Part shown: positions 16,743 to 25,119 of the stretch, in pieces
Numbering within the stretch: position 1 is the stretch's first letter
How the letters are laid out: each line of letters starts with the position of its first letter
Assembly: GCA_947449945.1 (NCBI GenBank)
Contig: CANFTO010000007.1
Location: forward strand, 1-36,294
Source: Actinomycetota bacterium
Lineage (GTDB): Bacteria; Actinomycetota; Actinomycetes; S36-B12
DNA length: 36,294 nucleotides
Direction: 5' to 3'
Program-made: the position numbers and the translations under genes
The notes under the pieces: model-generated
The model's input: the letters and a program-made list of their open reading frames with translations, nothing else
The model's database searches: none
Told to the model about the DNA's origin: nothing

Positions 16743-17854
16743 CAACCCCACCACTGCCCGGCGAATTAGTTCTTGAGGCACCTCGTCGCGGTAAGCCAGC
16801 AAGGCATTTAATGGATCTTGATCTTGCTGAACGTAAGGAAGCATTTAAAGAGTTAGGCCTGCCAGGTTTTCGTGCTGACCAAGTGTCTCGTCAGTGGCTC
16901 AACCGTTTGTCAGATAACCCTGAAGACTGGACCGATCTTCCAGTCGATGCTCGTGGAACCGTGAAAGATGCATTGCTTCCCACGTTGCTCAACCCAGTTC
17001 GCACCATTGCCTGTGATGAAGGCCAGACGGTAAAGACTCTGTGGCGATTACATGATGGCGCACTCATTGAGAGTGTGTTGATGCGTTATCCCGATCGAGT
17101 CACCATGTGCATTTCGAGTCAAGCTGGCTGTGGCATGAACTGCCCGTTCTGTGCAACTGGCCAAGGTGGTCTCCAGCGCAATTTGTCCACTGGTGAAATT
17201 GTCGAACAAGTGCTCGCGGGTGCTCGCGCGCTTGAGCGCGATGAAATCGCCGGCGGTCCTGGTCGAGTCTCCAACATTGTGTTCATGGGTATGGGGGAGC
17301 CGCTAGCAAATTACAAGTCAGTTGTTGATGCACTTCATCGCATCAATGATCCAGCGCCAGCCGGCATGGGTGTTGGCGCCCGAGGCATCACAGTTTCAAC
17401 TGTTGGGTTAGTTCCTCGCATTCGCGAACTTGCTAATGAAGGAATGGCAGTGACCTTGGCGCTCTCGTTGCACGCCCCTGATGATGAATTACGCGACACT
17501 CTGGTGCCTATTAATACTCGCTATCCAGTGGCGGAAGTGCTCGATGCATGTTGGGAATATGTCGACAAGACCCATCGCCGACTCAGCATTGAATATGCGC
17601 TGATCAAGGGCGTCAACGATCAAGCCTTCCGCGCTGAAAAACTTGCACGTCTCCTCGAAGGCGAACTCGTGCATGTGAATTTGATTCCGCTCAACCCGAC
17701 CCCAGGTTCACAATGGACAGCTTCCTTGCCTCGTGATGAAGCTGCATTCGTTCGCATTCTCCGTAATCGCGGCGTTCGAGTAACGGTTCGGGACACGCGC
17801 GGGCGTGAAATTGATGGTGCGTGTGGGCAACTAGCTGCAGCGTCAGTGGAATAA
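16739..17854 (+). CDS. rlmN: Dual-specificity 23S rRNA A2503 / tRNA A37 methyltransferase RlmN
   Basis: Radical-SAM enzyme that adds a C2 methyl group to adenine in 23S rRNA and some tRNAs. The radical-SAM cluster motif is CGMNCPFC within [19 protein letters not shown], and the C-terminal cysteine needed for the methyl-transfer mechanism is in [10 protein letters not shown]. Other family stretches are [38 protein letters not shown] and [11 protein letters not shown]. The ATG at 16739 overlaps the cdsA stop and gives 371 residues; the frame extends upstream into cdsA without family similarity. Confidence 0.96.
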   Translation: MTTPPLPGELVLEAPRRGKPARHLMDLDLAERKEAFKELGLPGFRADQVSRQWLNRLSDNPEDWTDLPVDARGTVKDALLPTLLNPVRTIACDEGQTVKTLWRLHDGALIESVLMRYPDRVTMCISSQAGCGMNCPFCATGQGGLQRNLSTGEIVEQVLAGARALERDEIAGGPGRVSNIVFMGMGEPLANYKSVVDALHRINDPAPAGMGVGARGITVSTVGLVPRIRELANEGMAVTLALSLHAPDDELRDTLVPINTRYPVAEVLDACWEYVDKTHRRLSIEYALIKGVNDQAFRAEKLARLLEGELVHVNLIPLNPTPGSQWTASLPRDEAAFVRILRNRGVRVTVRDTRGREIDGACGQLAAASVE

Positions 17855-17876
17855 CGAGTTCGGAAAGGTCTGCGCT

Positions 17877-18431
17877 ATGTCGAATTCGAGAATGAGTGAA
17901 TACTCCAAGGTTCAGCTCGCTCGGCTCCTGATCGGTTCAATCACGCGCACACTGCTTGGTCTTGTACTGATCTTTTGGATTCTTTCACTGGTTCCAGAGC
18001 ATGTCGATGGAACTATTTGGGTGCCCATCGGCATATTTGTTATCGGAGTTGGCCTTTACGGATTTGTTTTTAAGAGTCAGTTAAAAAAAATAAAAAATTC
18101 ACGCTTCCCTGGACTCAGTGCGGTTGAAGCGCTGATTTTGATTGCTGTTGCATTCCTGGCTATCTTCGCAGCCATTTACGTCATGATGTCCGGTAAGAAT
18201 CCTGACTCTTTCACTGAACCGTTGGATCATTTTAGTGCGTTCTATTTTGCGTTGACTGTGCTGGCTACTGTGGGATTTGGTGACATCACTCCGGCGACTT
18301 CCGGAGCTCGCTTGGCTTGCATGATTCAGATGGGCATTGATATTGGTTTCATCGCTGTGATGCTCAAGGTTGTGACATCTGCTGCACATAAGTCCATTGC
18401 CGAACGCAAAGATACAAATAAGGACGAGTAA
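17877..18431 (+). CDS. Two-pore-helix-type potassium channel protein (ion channel family)
   Basis: A 184-residue membrane protein. The K+ selectivity filter is TVGFGD within TVLATVGFGDITPATSGAR, the pattern of the Ion_trans_2 pore domain. Hydrophobic segments are near residues 18-40, 47-65, 84-108 and 150-168, so two extra helices precede the usual pair flanking the pore. No RCK/TrkA-N regulatory domain follows; the C-terminus is a short charged tail. GGAAAGG (17861-17867) is a plausible ribosome binding site. An A-rich tract at 18083-18097 encodes a Lys-rich loop. Function as a K+ channel is likely, gating unknown. Confidence 0.88.
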   Translation: MSNSRMSEYSKVQLARLLIGSITRTLLGLVLIFWILSLVPEHVDGTIWVPIGIFVIGVGLYGFVFKSQLKKIKNSRFPGLSAVEALILIAVAFLAIFAAIYVMMSGKNPDSFTEPLDHFSAFYFALTVLATVGFGDITPATSGARLACMIQMGIDIGFIAVMLKVVTSAAHKSIAERKDTNKDE

Positions 18432-18444
18432 GTTCGCCAACCTC

Positions 18445-18450
18445 TAGACT
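18445..18450 (+). promoter_or_regulatory. Putative -10 of a leaderless promoter for the acyl-CoA synthetase gene
   Basis: TAGACT lies exactly 6 bases before the ATG at 18457, so transcription would start at or next to the A of the start codon. No ribosome binding site is seen. The same spacing recurs before dxr, ispG and proS. Confidence 0.45.
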
Positions 18451-18456
18451 CGAATC

Positions 18457-20349
18457 ATGGGTTCCTATGAAGCGGCATACCGGTTGGCAGAAACCGATCC
18501 TGAATATTTTTGGCTAGTTGCGGCCCGTGCCATTAGTTGGGATGCATTTCCTAAGAAAGCACTGGATTCATCACAAGCGCCGCTATATCGCTGGTTTCCT
18601 GATGGCGAATTGAATACATGCTTCAACGCCGTCGATCGACATGTTCGAGCAGGCCATGGGGATCGTGATGCAATTATCTACGACAGTCCAGTGACAGGCG
18701 TTAAGCGCAAGGTGAGCTATACACAGTTGCAGGATCAAGTGAGCCGATTCGCTGGAGTATTGGCAGGACTCGGTGTGAGTAAAGGCGATCGGGTCGTTAT
18801 CTACATGCCGATGATTCCTGAAGCCGTTGTGGCGATGCTGGCAACTGCTCGCCTCGGCGCCGTTCATTCAGTCGTGTTTGGCGGATTTGCTCCAGCGGAG
18901 TTGGCGGCGCGCATTGATGACGCTGCGCCAAAAGTTATCGTGGCTGCGTCTTGCGGAATCGAACCTAATCGCACCATTGCCTATAAACCATTGGTTGATG
19001 AAGCAATTACATTAAGTCATCACAAGCCCACGGCCACAATTGTGTTCCAGCGCCCTGAACTACCGGCTGAGTTACATGATGGAGATCATGACTGGTCAGT
19101 GCTCATAGAGAATGCCCATCCGCATGAGTGCGTGAGTGTGAATGCAACTGACCCGCTCTACATTCTTTACACATCAGGAACAACAGGAAAGCCAAAGGGT
19201 GTTGTTCGCGATAACGGTGGCCACGCAGTTGCAATGCAGTGGTCCCTTGGCAATGTGTATGACATTGGCCCGGGTGATGTTTTTTGGGCAGCGTCAGATG
19301 TGGGATGGGTAGTAGGTCACTCTTACATTGTGTATGCGCCGCTCATCGTCGGTGCAACCACAGTGATGTTCGAAGGCAAGCCTGTTGGAACACCGGATGC
19401 GGGAGCCTTCTGGCGGATGATTGAGGAATACAAAATCAATGCCTTGTTCTGTGCTCCGACCGCGATCCGCGCGATTAAGCGCGAAGATCACGAAGGTGTA
19501 CTCATCGCACAATACGACTTGAGTTCGTTGAAAGCACTCTTCCAGGCAGGTGAGCGACTGGATCCTGATACATACTTCTGGGCTACAGAGCACCTGAAGA
19601 TCCCAGTGATTGATAACTGGTGGCAAACAGAGACAGGTTGGCCTATCGCGGCGAATCTACGTGGATTGGAACCAATGCCGATCAAGGCAGGTTCGCCTAC
19701 CGTTGCTGTACCCGGCTATAACGTGCAGGTGGTTGATGGTGAAGGCCTTCACGTTGCTGCAGGTGTTGAAGGATCTATCGTGATTAAGCTTCCGATGCCT
19801 CCCGGCACCCTGCCAACGTTGTGGGGAGATGACCAGCGCTACATCGATTCGTACCTCATGACTTTCGAGGGTTATTACACGACTGGTGACGGCGGAATGA
19901 TTGACGAAGATGGTTATGTTTTCGTCCTTGGTCGCACAGATGATGTCATCAACGTGGCAGGTCATCGGCTATCCACTGGATCGATGGAAGCTGTTGTCGC
20001 ATCACACCCTTTAGTCGCCGAATGCGCAGTTATTGGTGTTCAAGATCAACTGAAAGGTCAAATTCCACGAGCCTTTGTGGTGTTGAAAGCGGGTGCAGAT
20101 ATTGACCCAAGCGTGCTTGAGCGGGAAATCGTTCAGTCGATTAGGCAAGAAATTGGTGCGGTGGCCGCACTCAAGGAAGTCGTGGTGGTGCAAGCCTTAC
20201 CGAAAACGCGTTCAGGGAAGATTCTGCGGCGCACCATGCGAGCAATTGCGGACGGCCGACCAGAAGCCATCCCAGGAACGATCGAAGACGTCCGTGTGCT
20301 TGATGCGATTACTCCACTACTCAAAAGCGTCAAGAGCGAAACGCCTTAA
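18457..20349 (+). CDS. prpE: Propionyl-CoA synthetase-type acyl-CoA ligase (PrpE/ACSS3-like)
   Basis: AMP-forming ligase that activates a short fatty acid, most likely propionate, to its CoA thioester. The 630-residue length matches the acetyl/propionyl-CoA synthetase group. The ATP-binding motif is YILYTSGTTGKPKGVVRDNG, where VVRDNGGH is typical of PrpE rather than Acs; NWWQTETGWPI and YYTTGDGGMIDEDGY follow, and the C-terminal acetylation-type lysine lies in KTRSGKILRRTMR. It converges on the aminotransferase gene with a 4-base stop overlap. It may assimilate propionate from amino-acid or lipid breakdown; substrate assignment by motif only, and acetate or isobutyrate are possible. Confidence 0.88.
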   Translation: MGSYEAAYRLAETDPEYFWLVAARAISWDAFPKKALDSSQAPLYRWFPDGELNTCFNAVDRHVRAGHGDRDAIIYDSPVTGVKRKVSYTQLQDQVSRFAGVLAGLGVSKGDRVVIYMPMIPEAVVAMLATARLGAVHSVVFGGFAPAELAARIDDAAPKVIVAASCGIEPNRTIAYKPLVDEAITLSHHKPTATIVFQRPELPAELHDGDHDWSVLIENAHPHECVSVNATDPLYILYTSGTTGKPKGVVRDNGGHAVAMQWSLGNVYDIGPGDVFWAASDVGWVVGHSYIVYAPLIVGATTVMFEGKPVGTPDAGAFWRMIEEYKINALFCAPTAIRAIKREDHEGVLIAQYDLSSLKALFQAGERLDPDTYFWATEHLKIPVIDNWWQTETGWPIAANLRGLEPMPIKAGSPTVAVPGYNVQVVDGEGLHVAAGVEGSIVIKLPMPPGTLPTLWGDDQRYIDSYLMTFEGYYTTGDGGMIDEDGYVFVLGRTDDVINVAGHRLSTGSMEAVVASHPLVAECAVIGVQDQLKGQIPRAFVVLKAGADIDPSVLEREIVQSIRQEIGAVAALKEVVVVQALPKTRSGKILRRTMRAIADGRPEAIPGTIEDVRVLDAITPLLKSVKSETP

Positions 20350-21725
20350 ATAATGCTCCAGGCTTCAGTGAGCACGCTGCGAAGAATTTGCGTCATCTCT
20401 TCGAACTGCTCTTCTCCGGCAATGAGTGCGGGAGCAACCTGAACTACAGGGTCGCCACGATCGTCAGATCTGCAGTAAAGCCCGTTTGCAAACATGGCCT
20501 TGGATACAAAACCGCGCAGGAGTCGCTCAGACTCTTCCTCGGTAAAGGTTTCCTTTGTGGTCTTGTCTTTGACCAGTTCGATTCCGTAGAAGTAGCCCAT
20601 CCCGCGAACATCCCCGACGATAGGCAAATCTCGAAGTGTGTCCAGATGCTTCAAGAAAAGATCCTCGTTGTCTTGAACACGCTGGTTGAGGCCTTCGCGT
20701 TCAAATATATCGAGGTTAGCCATGGCAACGGCAGCTGATGTTGGATGTCCACCCCAAGTGAAACCGTGTAAGAAAGTGTTGGTGCCATGCTTAAACGGTT
20801 CAAAGAGTCGTTCATGCGCGATCATCGCGCCCAGTGGTGAGTAGCCGGAGGTCAATCCCTTGGCGCACGTGATGATGTCCGGAGTGACTCCGAATCGACT
20901 CATCGCAAAGTAGTCACCAATGCGCCCAAATGATGTGATGGTTTCATCAGCGATAAGTAAGACGTCATATTGATCGCATATTTCACGCACGCGCTCGAGG
21001 TAGCCTGGAGGTGGAGCGAAACATCCGCCTGAGTTTTGAACTGGTTCGAGGATGACAGCGGCAACACTGTCGGGGCCTTCAAATTCAATTGCTTCAGCGA
21101 TGCGATTTGCTGCGTATTGACCAAAGGCGTAGCGATCATGTGCAACATGATCAGGTGCACGATAGAAATTCGTATTCGGTACTCGAATTGAGCTTGGAAC
21201 AAGAGGTTCGAATGGAATTTTTGCTGCGGCAATACCTGTGAGAGACAAAGCTCCATGCGGGGTTCCGTGGTAAGCGACGTCGCGACTGATGACTTTGTGT
21301 TTCGTGGGCTTTCCTGTGAGCTTGTAGTACTGCTTTGCGAGTTTCCACGCAGATTCAACGGCCTCGCCGCCACTACCGGTGAAGAAGATTCGGTTCAGAT
21401 CACCAGGAGCCAGAGAAGCTACGCGTTCAGCTAATTCAATTGCTCGTGGGTGGGCTACGCCCCAGACAGGAAAGTAGGCAAGTTCACGCGCCTGAGTAGC
21501 TGCTGCTTGGGCGAGTTCCTCGCGTCCGTGGCCAACTTGCACGTTAAACAAGCTCGCAATGCCATCGAGGTAGCGCTTGCCGTTTTCATCCCAAAAGTAA
21601 CAACCGTCGCCTTTGACAATGATCGGCAACTCTTCGCCTTCAAAATACGGTGAGTGACGCGTGAAGTGCATCCACAAATGGTCGCGAGCTCGGTCCGCGT
21701 AACTTCGTTCGTCAGCTATTTTCAT
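20346..21725 (-). CDS. Class III aminotransferase, probable putrescine/omega-amine:pyruvate type
   Basis: PLP-dependent fold-type I aminotransferase of 459 residues. Lys289 in ITCAKGLTSGYSPLGA is the Schiff-base lysine and Asp260 in LLIADETITSFGRIG binds the pyridine nitrogen; FFTGSGGEAVESAWKLA and LEPVQNSGGCFAPP complete the family pattern. Class III enzymes of this subgroup act on terminal amines such as putrescine, GABA or beta-alanine with pyruvate as acceptor. Neighbouring aminoaldehyde dehydrogenase and polyamine importer genes favour putrescine or a related diamine. It is co-transcribed with the Lrp-type regulator, whose TGA overlaps its ATG. The exact substrate is inferred from context. 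Confidence 0.88.
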   Translation of the reverse strand: MKIADERSYADRARDHLWMHFTRHSPYFEGEELPIIVKGDGCYFWDENGKRYLDGIASLFNVQVGHGREELAQAAATQARELAYFPVWGVAHPRAIELAERVASLAPGDLNRIFFTGSGGEAVESAWKLAKQYYKLTGKPTKHKVISRDVAYHGTPHGALSLTGIAAAKIPFEPLVPSSIRVPNTNFYRAPDHVAHDRYAFGQYAANRIAEAIEFEGPDSVAAVILEPVQNSGGCFAPPPGYLERVREICDQYDVLLIADETITSFGRIGDYFAMSRFGVTPDIITCAKGLTSGYSPLGAMIAHERLFEPFKHGTNTFLHGFTWGGHPTSAAVAMANLDIFEREGLNQRVQDNEDLFLKHLDTLRDLPIVGDVRGMGYFYGIELVKDKTTKETFTEEESERLLRGFVSKAMFANGLYCRSDDRGDPVVQVAPALIAGEEQFEEMTQILRSVLTEAWSII

Positions 21726-22189
21726 CGGGTTCCCCAGGTGTAGATCTGTTTGCGTAATTTGAGATAGACAAAGGTTTCGGTAGCTCGCACGCCAGGGATT
21801 GCACGCATGCGCCCATTAATAATGTCGAGAAGTTCCGCGTCGTCAGTCACAACAAGTTCGGCAAGGAGATCGAATGAACCCGCGGAGATGATTAAGTAAT
21901 CAATCTCAGGAATCTCTTCAAGGCGATCAGCAACCTCTTCAATGTCGCCATCGACGGTGATCCCCACCATTGCTGAACGTGAGAATCCAAGAGAGGCGGG
22001 ATCAGTTACGGCCACGATCTGCATAACTCCGGCTTCGGTGAGTTTTTGCACACGCTGGCGCACAGCGGCCTCCGAGAGACCAACGGCTTTGCCTATTGCG
22101 GCGTAAGGGCGTCGGCCATCCTCTTGGAGTTGTTCGATGATGGAGCGAGAGACCTCGTCCACAACTACTGCCGCTTCCTTGCGAGCCAT
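21722..22189 (-). CDS. Lrp/AsnC family transcriptional regulator
   Basis: A 155-residue feast/famine regulator. The N-terminal winged helix spans about residues 12-60, with the recognition region AIGKAVGLSEAAVRQRVQKL, and the C-terminal RAM ligand-binding and oligomerisation domain follows (VGITVDGDIEEVADRLEEI, then YLIISAGSFDLLAELVV). It is first in a two-gene minus-strand operon with the aminotransferase and diverges from the aldehyde dehydrogenase gene. This layout suggests it senses a polyamine, amino acid or intermediate and controls both directions from the 22190-22333 region. The ligand is unknown. Confidence 0.92.
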   Translation of the reverse strand: MARKEAAVVVDEVSRSIIEQLQEDGRRPYAAIGKAVGLSEAAVRQRVQKLTEAGVMQIVAVTDPASLGFSRSAMVGITVDGDIEEVADRLEEIPEIDYLIISAGSFDLLAELVVTDDAELLDIINGRMRAIPGVRATETFVYLKLRKQIYTWGTR

Positions 22190-22229
22190 GAGTTAATGGT
22201 GTGGGTCTTCTGCCTTATTTGCAAGTGAA

Positions 22230-22259
22230 TTCGTGGTTTAAAATCCATTTCACCACGAA
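22230..22259 (+). promoter_or_regulatory. Inverted-repeat operator around the -10 of the aldehyde dehydrogenase promoter
   Basis: TTCGTGGT (22230-22237) and ACCACGAA (22252-22259) are perfect inverted 8-mers separated by 14 bases, centre to centre 22 bp (two helical turns). The spacer holds TAAAAT (22239-22244), a strong -10 match. A second overlapping palindrome, ATTTC-N5-GAAAT, lies at 22247-22261. A bound dimer would cover the -10 and block polymerase. The divergent Lrp-type gene is the obvious candidate regulator. Confidence 0.55.
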
Positions 22260-22333
22260 ATACGTAGGAATTCATGCCTTTGGGTGTTGATATGGCAATG
22301 CCTATCTATGATCATCCTTGGATTGGAGCCATC

Positions 22334-23779
22334 ATGACCCAGCGGGTATTACGCAACGTGATCAACGGCGAATCAGTGGAAGCCTCATCAACTGAGGTCA
22401 CTGAACTCGTCAATCCCAGCACCGGTGAAGTGTTTGCGTTAGCGCCAGCGTCAAGCGCTGCTGACATTGATCAGGCGTACCGGGCTGCGAGTGAGGCCTT
22501 TGTCAGTTGGCGTGATGTCACACCAAGTACGCGTCAAACTGCTCTCTTGACGATTGCTGACGTGCTTGAAGCACATGCCGATGAGCTCAATGCTCTTGAG
22601 AGCGAAAACACCGGCAAGCCAATAGCCGTTACGGCAACAGAAGAAATCCCACCGATGCTTGATCAGATCCGATTTTTCGCAGGTGCAGCGCGCATGCTGG
22701 AAGGAAAATCTGCAGGCGAATATATGCAGGGATTCACCTCATTTATTCGTCGCGAGCCAGTAGGCGTCATTGGCCAGGTCACGCCTTGGAATTACCCGAT
22801 GATGATGGCGGTGTGGAAGTTCGCTCCAGCAATCGCAGCCGGTAATACGGTGGTTCTCAAGCCAAGTGACACCACGCCAGTCTCCACTGTGCGAATGGCT
22901 GAACTCATTGCGCAGTCCGGTGCGCTGCCACCAGGAGTGTTCAACGTCGTTTGCGGCAATCGGGAAACAGGCAGAGCATTAGTCGAGCATTCAACCCCAA
23001 GCATGGTGTCAATTACTGGATCTGTTCGAGCTGGCATGAATGTTGCCGAGTCCGCTGCCCGGGACCTTAAGCGCAGTCATTTAGAACTGGGTGGCAAAGC
23101 CCCCGTTGTGGTCTTCGAAGATGCCGATATCCCCGCAGCCGTCGAGTGGCTGGCCGTTGCTGGCTATTTCAACGCTGGGCAAGATTGCACTGCTGCAACG
23201 CGCATGCTCGTCAGCGAGAAGGTCTACGACGAATTCGTCGCTGCGATGGTTGAGCAAGCCAGAGCAACGCAGACCACATTTATTGGCGGGCCGTCAGGGG
23301 AGGGCTTTGTGCCTCCAGTGAATAACGCGGCCCAACTCGAGCGAGTCCTGGGATTCCTGGATCGGGCCCCAAAGCATGCTGAGATCGTGGCGGGAGGTGT
23401 GCGCCAAGGCAGTCGTGGATATTTCATTGAACCCACGGTTGTGGCGAACTTGGAACAAGGTGACGAAATGATTCAGCAGGAGATTTTTGGCCCCGTCGTT
23501 ACGATTCAGCGATTCTCTGATGAGGCCGATGCTCTCCAGAAAGCCAATGACGTGGAATACGGACTAGCAGCAAGCGTCTGGACTTCAAATGTGGCCCGAG
23601 CTCTGCGCATGAGTAAGTACATCGATGCAGGCGCTGTCTGGATCAATACCCACATCCCGATCGTGGCCGAAATGCCCCATGGCGGCTTCAAGCACTCCGG
23701 TTATGGCAAGGATTTGTCGATGTACGGGTTCGAGGACTACACCCGAATCAAGCATGTGATGGCAAGCCTGGAGGGCTAG
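22334..23779 (+). CDS. Aldehyde dehydrogenase, probable 4-aminobutyraldehyde dehydrogenase
   Basis: NAD(P)-dependent aldehyde dehydrogenase of 481 residues. Catalytic Cys285 is in NAGQDCTAATRM, general base Glu251 in LELGGKAPVVVF, the cofactor-binding region in GQVTPWNYPMMMAVWKFAPA, and EEIFGPV-like IQQEIFGPVVTIQRF near the C-terminus. It most resembles gamma-aminobutyraldehyde dehydrogenase (PatD-type) in length and motifs. The ATG at 22334 is preferred over 22274 because the family N-terminus starts there and GGAG (22325-22328) precedes it. It heads a plus-strand run into the polyamine importer, consistent with oxidation of aminoaldehydes made by the divergent aminotransferase. Confidence 0.87.
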   Translation: MTQRVLRNVINGESVEASSTEVTELVNPSTGEVFALAPASSAADIDQAYRAASEAFVSWRDVTPSTRQTALLTIADVLEAHADELNALESENTGKPIAVTATEEIPPMLDQIRFFAGAARMLEGKSAGEYMQGFTSFIRREPVGVIGQVTPWNYPMMMAVWKFAPAIAAGNTVVLKPSDTTPVSTVRMAELIAQSGALPPGVFNVVCGNRETGRALVEHSTPSMVSITGSVRAGMNVAESAARDLKRSHLELGGKAPVVVFEDADIPAAVEWLAVAGYFNAGQDCTAATRMLVSEKVYDEFVAAMVEQARATQTTFIGGPSGEGFVPPVNNAAQLERVLGFLDRAPKHAEIVAGGVRQGSRGYFIEPTVVANLEQGDEMIQQEIFGPVVTIQRFSDEADALQKANDVEYGLAASVWTSNVARALRMSKYIDAGAVWINTHIPIVAEMPHGGFKHSGYGKDLSMYGFEDYTRIKHVMASLEG

Positions 23780-23798
23780 CGAATTTCCCTCATGGGGT

Positions 23799-23827
23799 TT
23801 GATGGCAGGTCGAGACGCATTCATGAT
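23799..23827 (+). promoter_or_regulatory. Possible promoter for the polyamine transporter genes
   Basis: TTGATG (23799-23804) and CATGAT (23822-23827) are 17 bases apart in the 117-base gap between the aldehyde dehydrogenase and the binding-protein gene; each matches the consensus in four of six positions. The gap otherwise shows no clear terminator. Modest evidence. Confidence 0.3.
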
Positions 23828-23885
23828 TGTGTGGCAGTAAGTTATGGACTTCACCGTCCGCCCACTGTTGGAACAGTCGCCCCAC

Positions 23886-23899
23886 AGGAGGTTCAGTTG
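23886..23899 (+). promoter_or_regulatory. Strong Shine-Dalgarno fixing a TTG start
   Basis: AGGAGG (23886-23891) lies 5 bases before TTG (23897-23899). The match to anti-Shine-Dalgarno is perfect, whereas the upstream ATG at 23792 and the downstream ATGs at 23939 and 23942 have no such site. Confidence 0.7.
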
Positions 23900-25117
23900 T
23901 CTGAGAATCGTGATTCGGTCGCTCGCGAGATCGCCGGAATGATGCGTTCATCCCTTTCCCGTCGTCGGATTCTGCAGGCTGCAGGTATTACTGGAGTTGC
24001 TGCAGTTGCCGCTGCCTGTGGTGCTAGCGGTGATTCCGGAACTGCCACCGCATCAGCGGCGCCTTCTGCAGCAGATCTATCTGACTCAGACAAAACGGTT
24101 ATCTGGTCGAACTGGCCTGGTTACATGGATACCGATGAAAAATCAGGGGCGCGACCATCGCTAGATGCCTTTGTGAAGCAAAGTGGTGTCAACGTGACCT
24201 ACAACGAAGACATTAATGACAACAACGAGTTCTACGCCAAAGTTCGCACTCAGCTTGAGCAAGGTCAACCAATTGACCGCGACATCGTGGTTCTGACTGA
24301 CTGGATGGCTGCGCTTTGGATCGAAAGCGGCTACGCCCAAAAGTTGGACAAGGCTTCAATGCCAAACGCCTCAGCTAACGTGATCGACAAGCTACAAAAC
24401 GTGGCCTTCGACCCAGGTCGTGAGTACTCGCTTCCTTGGCAGTCAGGTTTTGGGCTCTTTGGTTGGAATAAGCCCAAGCTCAAAGAATTGATAGGCACAG
24501 ACACTTTGACGTCAGTGGATCAGTTGTTTAACCCAAAGCTCAAGGGTCGTGTCACAGTCTTGTCTGAAATGCGCGACACCATGGGCATCATCATGGCCTG
24601 GCAAGGCAATGACCCTTCTAACTTCACTGAAGATCAATTCATGCAAGCTATTGATGCGCTTCGCACTCAGATCGACAATGGTCAGATTCGCAGTGTTGAG
24701 GGCAATAGCTACATGAGTGACATGGAGAGCGGCAACGTTGTCGCGGTCATTGGATGGTCAGGTGACGTCATCCAACTCGGTAAGAACTTTGGTATTGCGC
24801 TGCCAGAAACCGGTGGAACATTGTGGACCGACAATATGTTGATCCCGCCTTTGGTGGCTCATAAGAAAAACGCTGAGAAGTTGATGAACTACTATTATGA
24901 GCCAGAAGTTGCCGCAAAGATTTCTGCATTTGTGCAGTACATCTCGCCAGTGAAGGGTGCGCAAGAAGCGATGAAAAAGGTCGATCCCTCGTTGGTTGAT
25001 AACCAATGGATCTTCCCGACTGCTGAAACGCTCAACAAGTCTTATGTGTTCATGACGCTCACCCCTGAGCAGGACGTGAAGTATCAGCGCGCTTTCCAGA
25101 AGGCGATTGGTAACTAG
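23897..25117 (+). CDS. potD: Polyamine ABC transporter substrate-binding lipoprotein (PotD/PotF-like)
   Basis: Periplasmic-type binding protein anchored as a lipoprotein that delivers putrescine or spermidine to the importer. The TTG start gives 406 residues with a Tat-like SRRRILQ motif (residues 21-27), a hydrophobic stretch, and a lipobox ending VAAAC (Cys41). The mature part has the spermidine/putrescine-binding features VIWSNWPGYMD, the acidic DINDNNEFYAK stretch, and IGWSGDVIQL and MLIPPLVAHKKNAEK. It starts the potDABC order, with potA 2 bases downstream. Specificity among polyamines cannot be read from the motifs. Confidence 0.9.
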   Translation: MSENRDSVAREIAGMMRSSLSRRRILQAAGITGVAAVAAACGASGDSGTATASAAPSAADLSDSDKTVIWSNWPGYMDTDEKSGARPSLDAFVKQSGVNVTYNEDINDNNEFYAKVRTQLEQGQPIDRDIVVLTDWMAALWIESGYAQKLDKASMPNASANVIDKLQNVAFDPGREYSLPWQSGFGLFGWNKPKLKELIGTDTLTSVDQLFNPKLKGRVTVLSEMRDTMGIIMAWQGNDPSNFTEDQFMQAIDALRTQIDNGQIRSVEGNSYMSDMESGNVVAVIGWSGDVIQLGKNFGIALPETGGTLWTDNMLIPPLVAHKKNAEKLMNYYYEPEVAAKISAFVQYISPVKGAQEAMKKVDPSLVDNQWIFPTAETLNKSYVFMTLTPEQDVKYQRAFQKAIGN

Positions 25118-25119
25118 CC

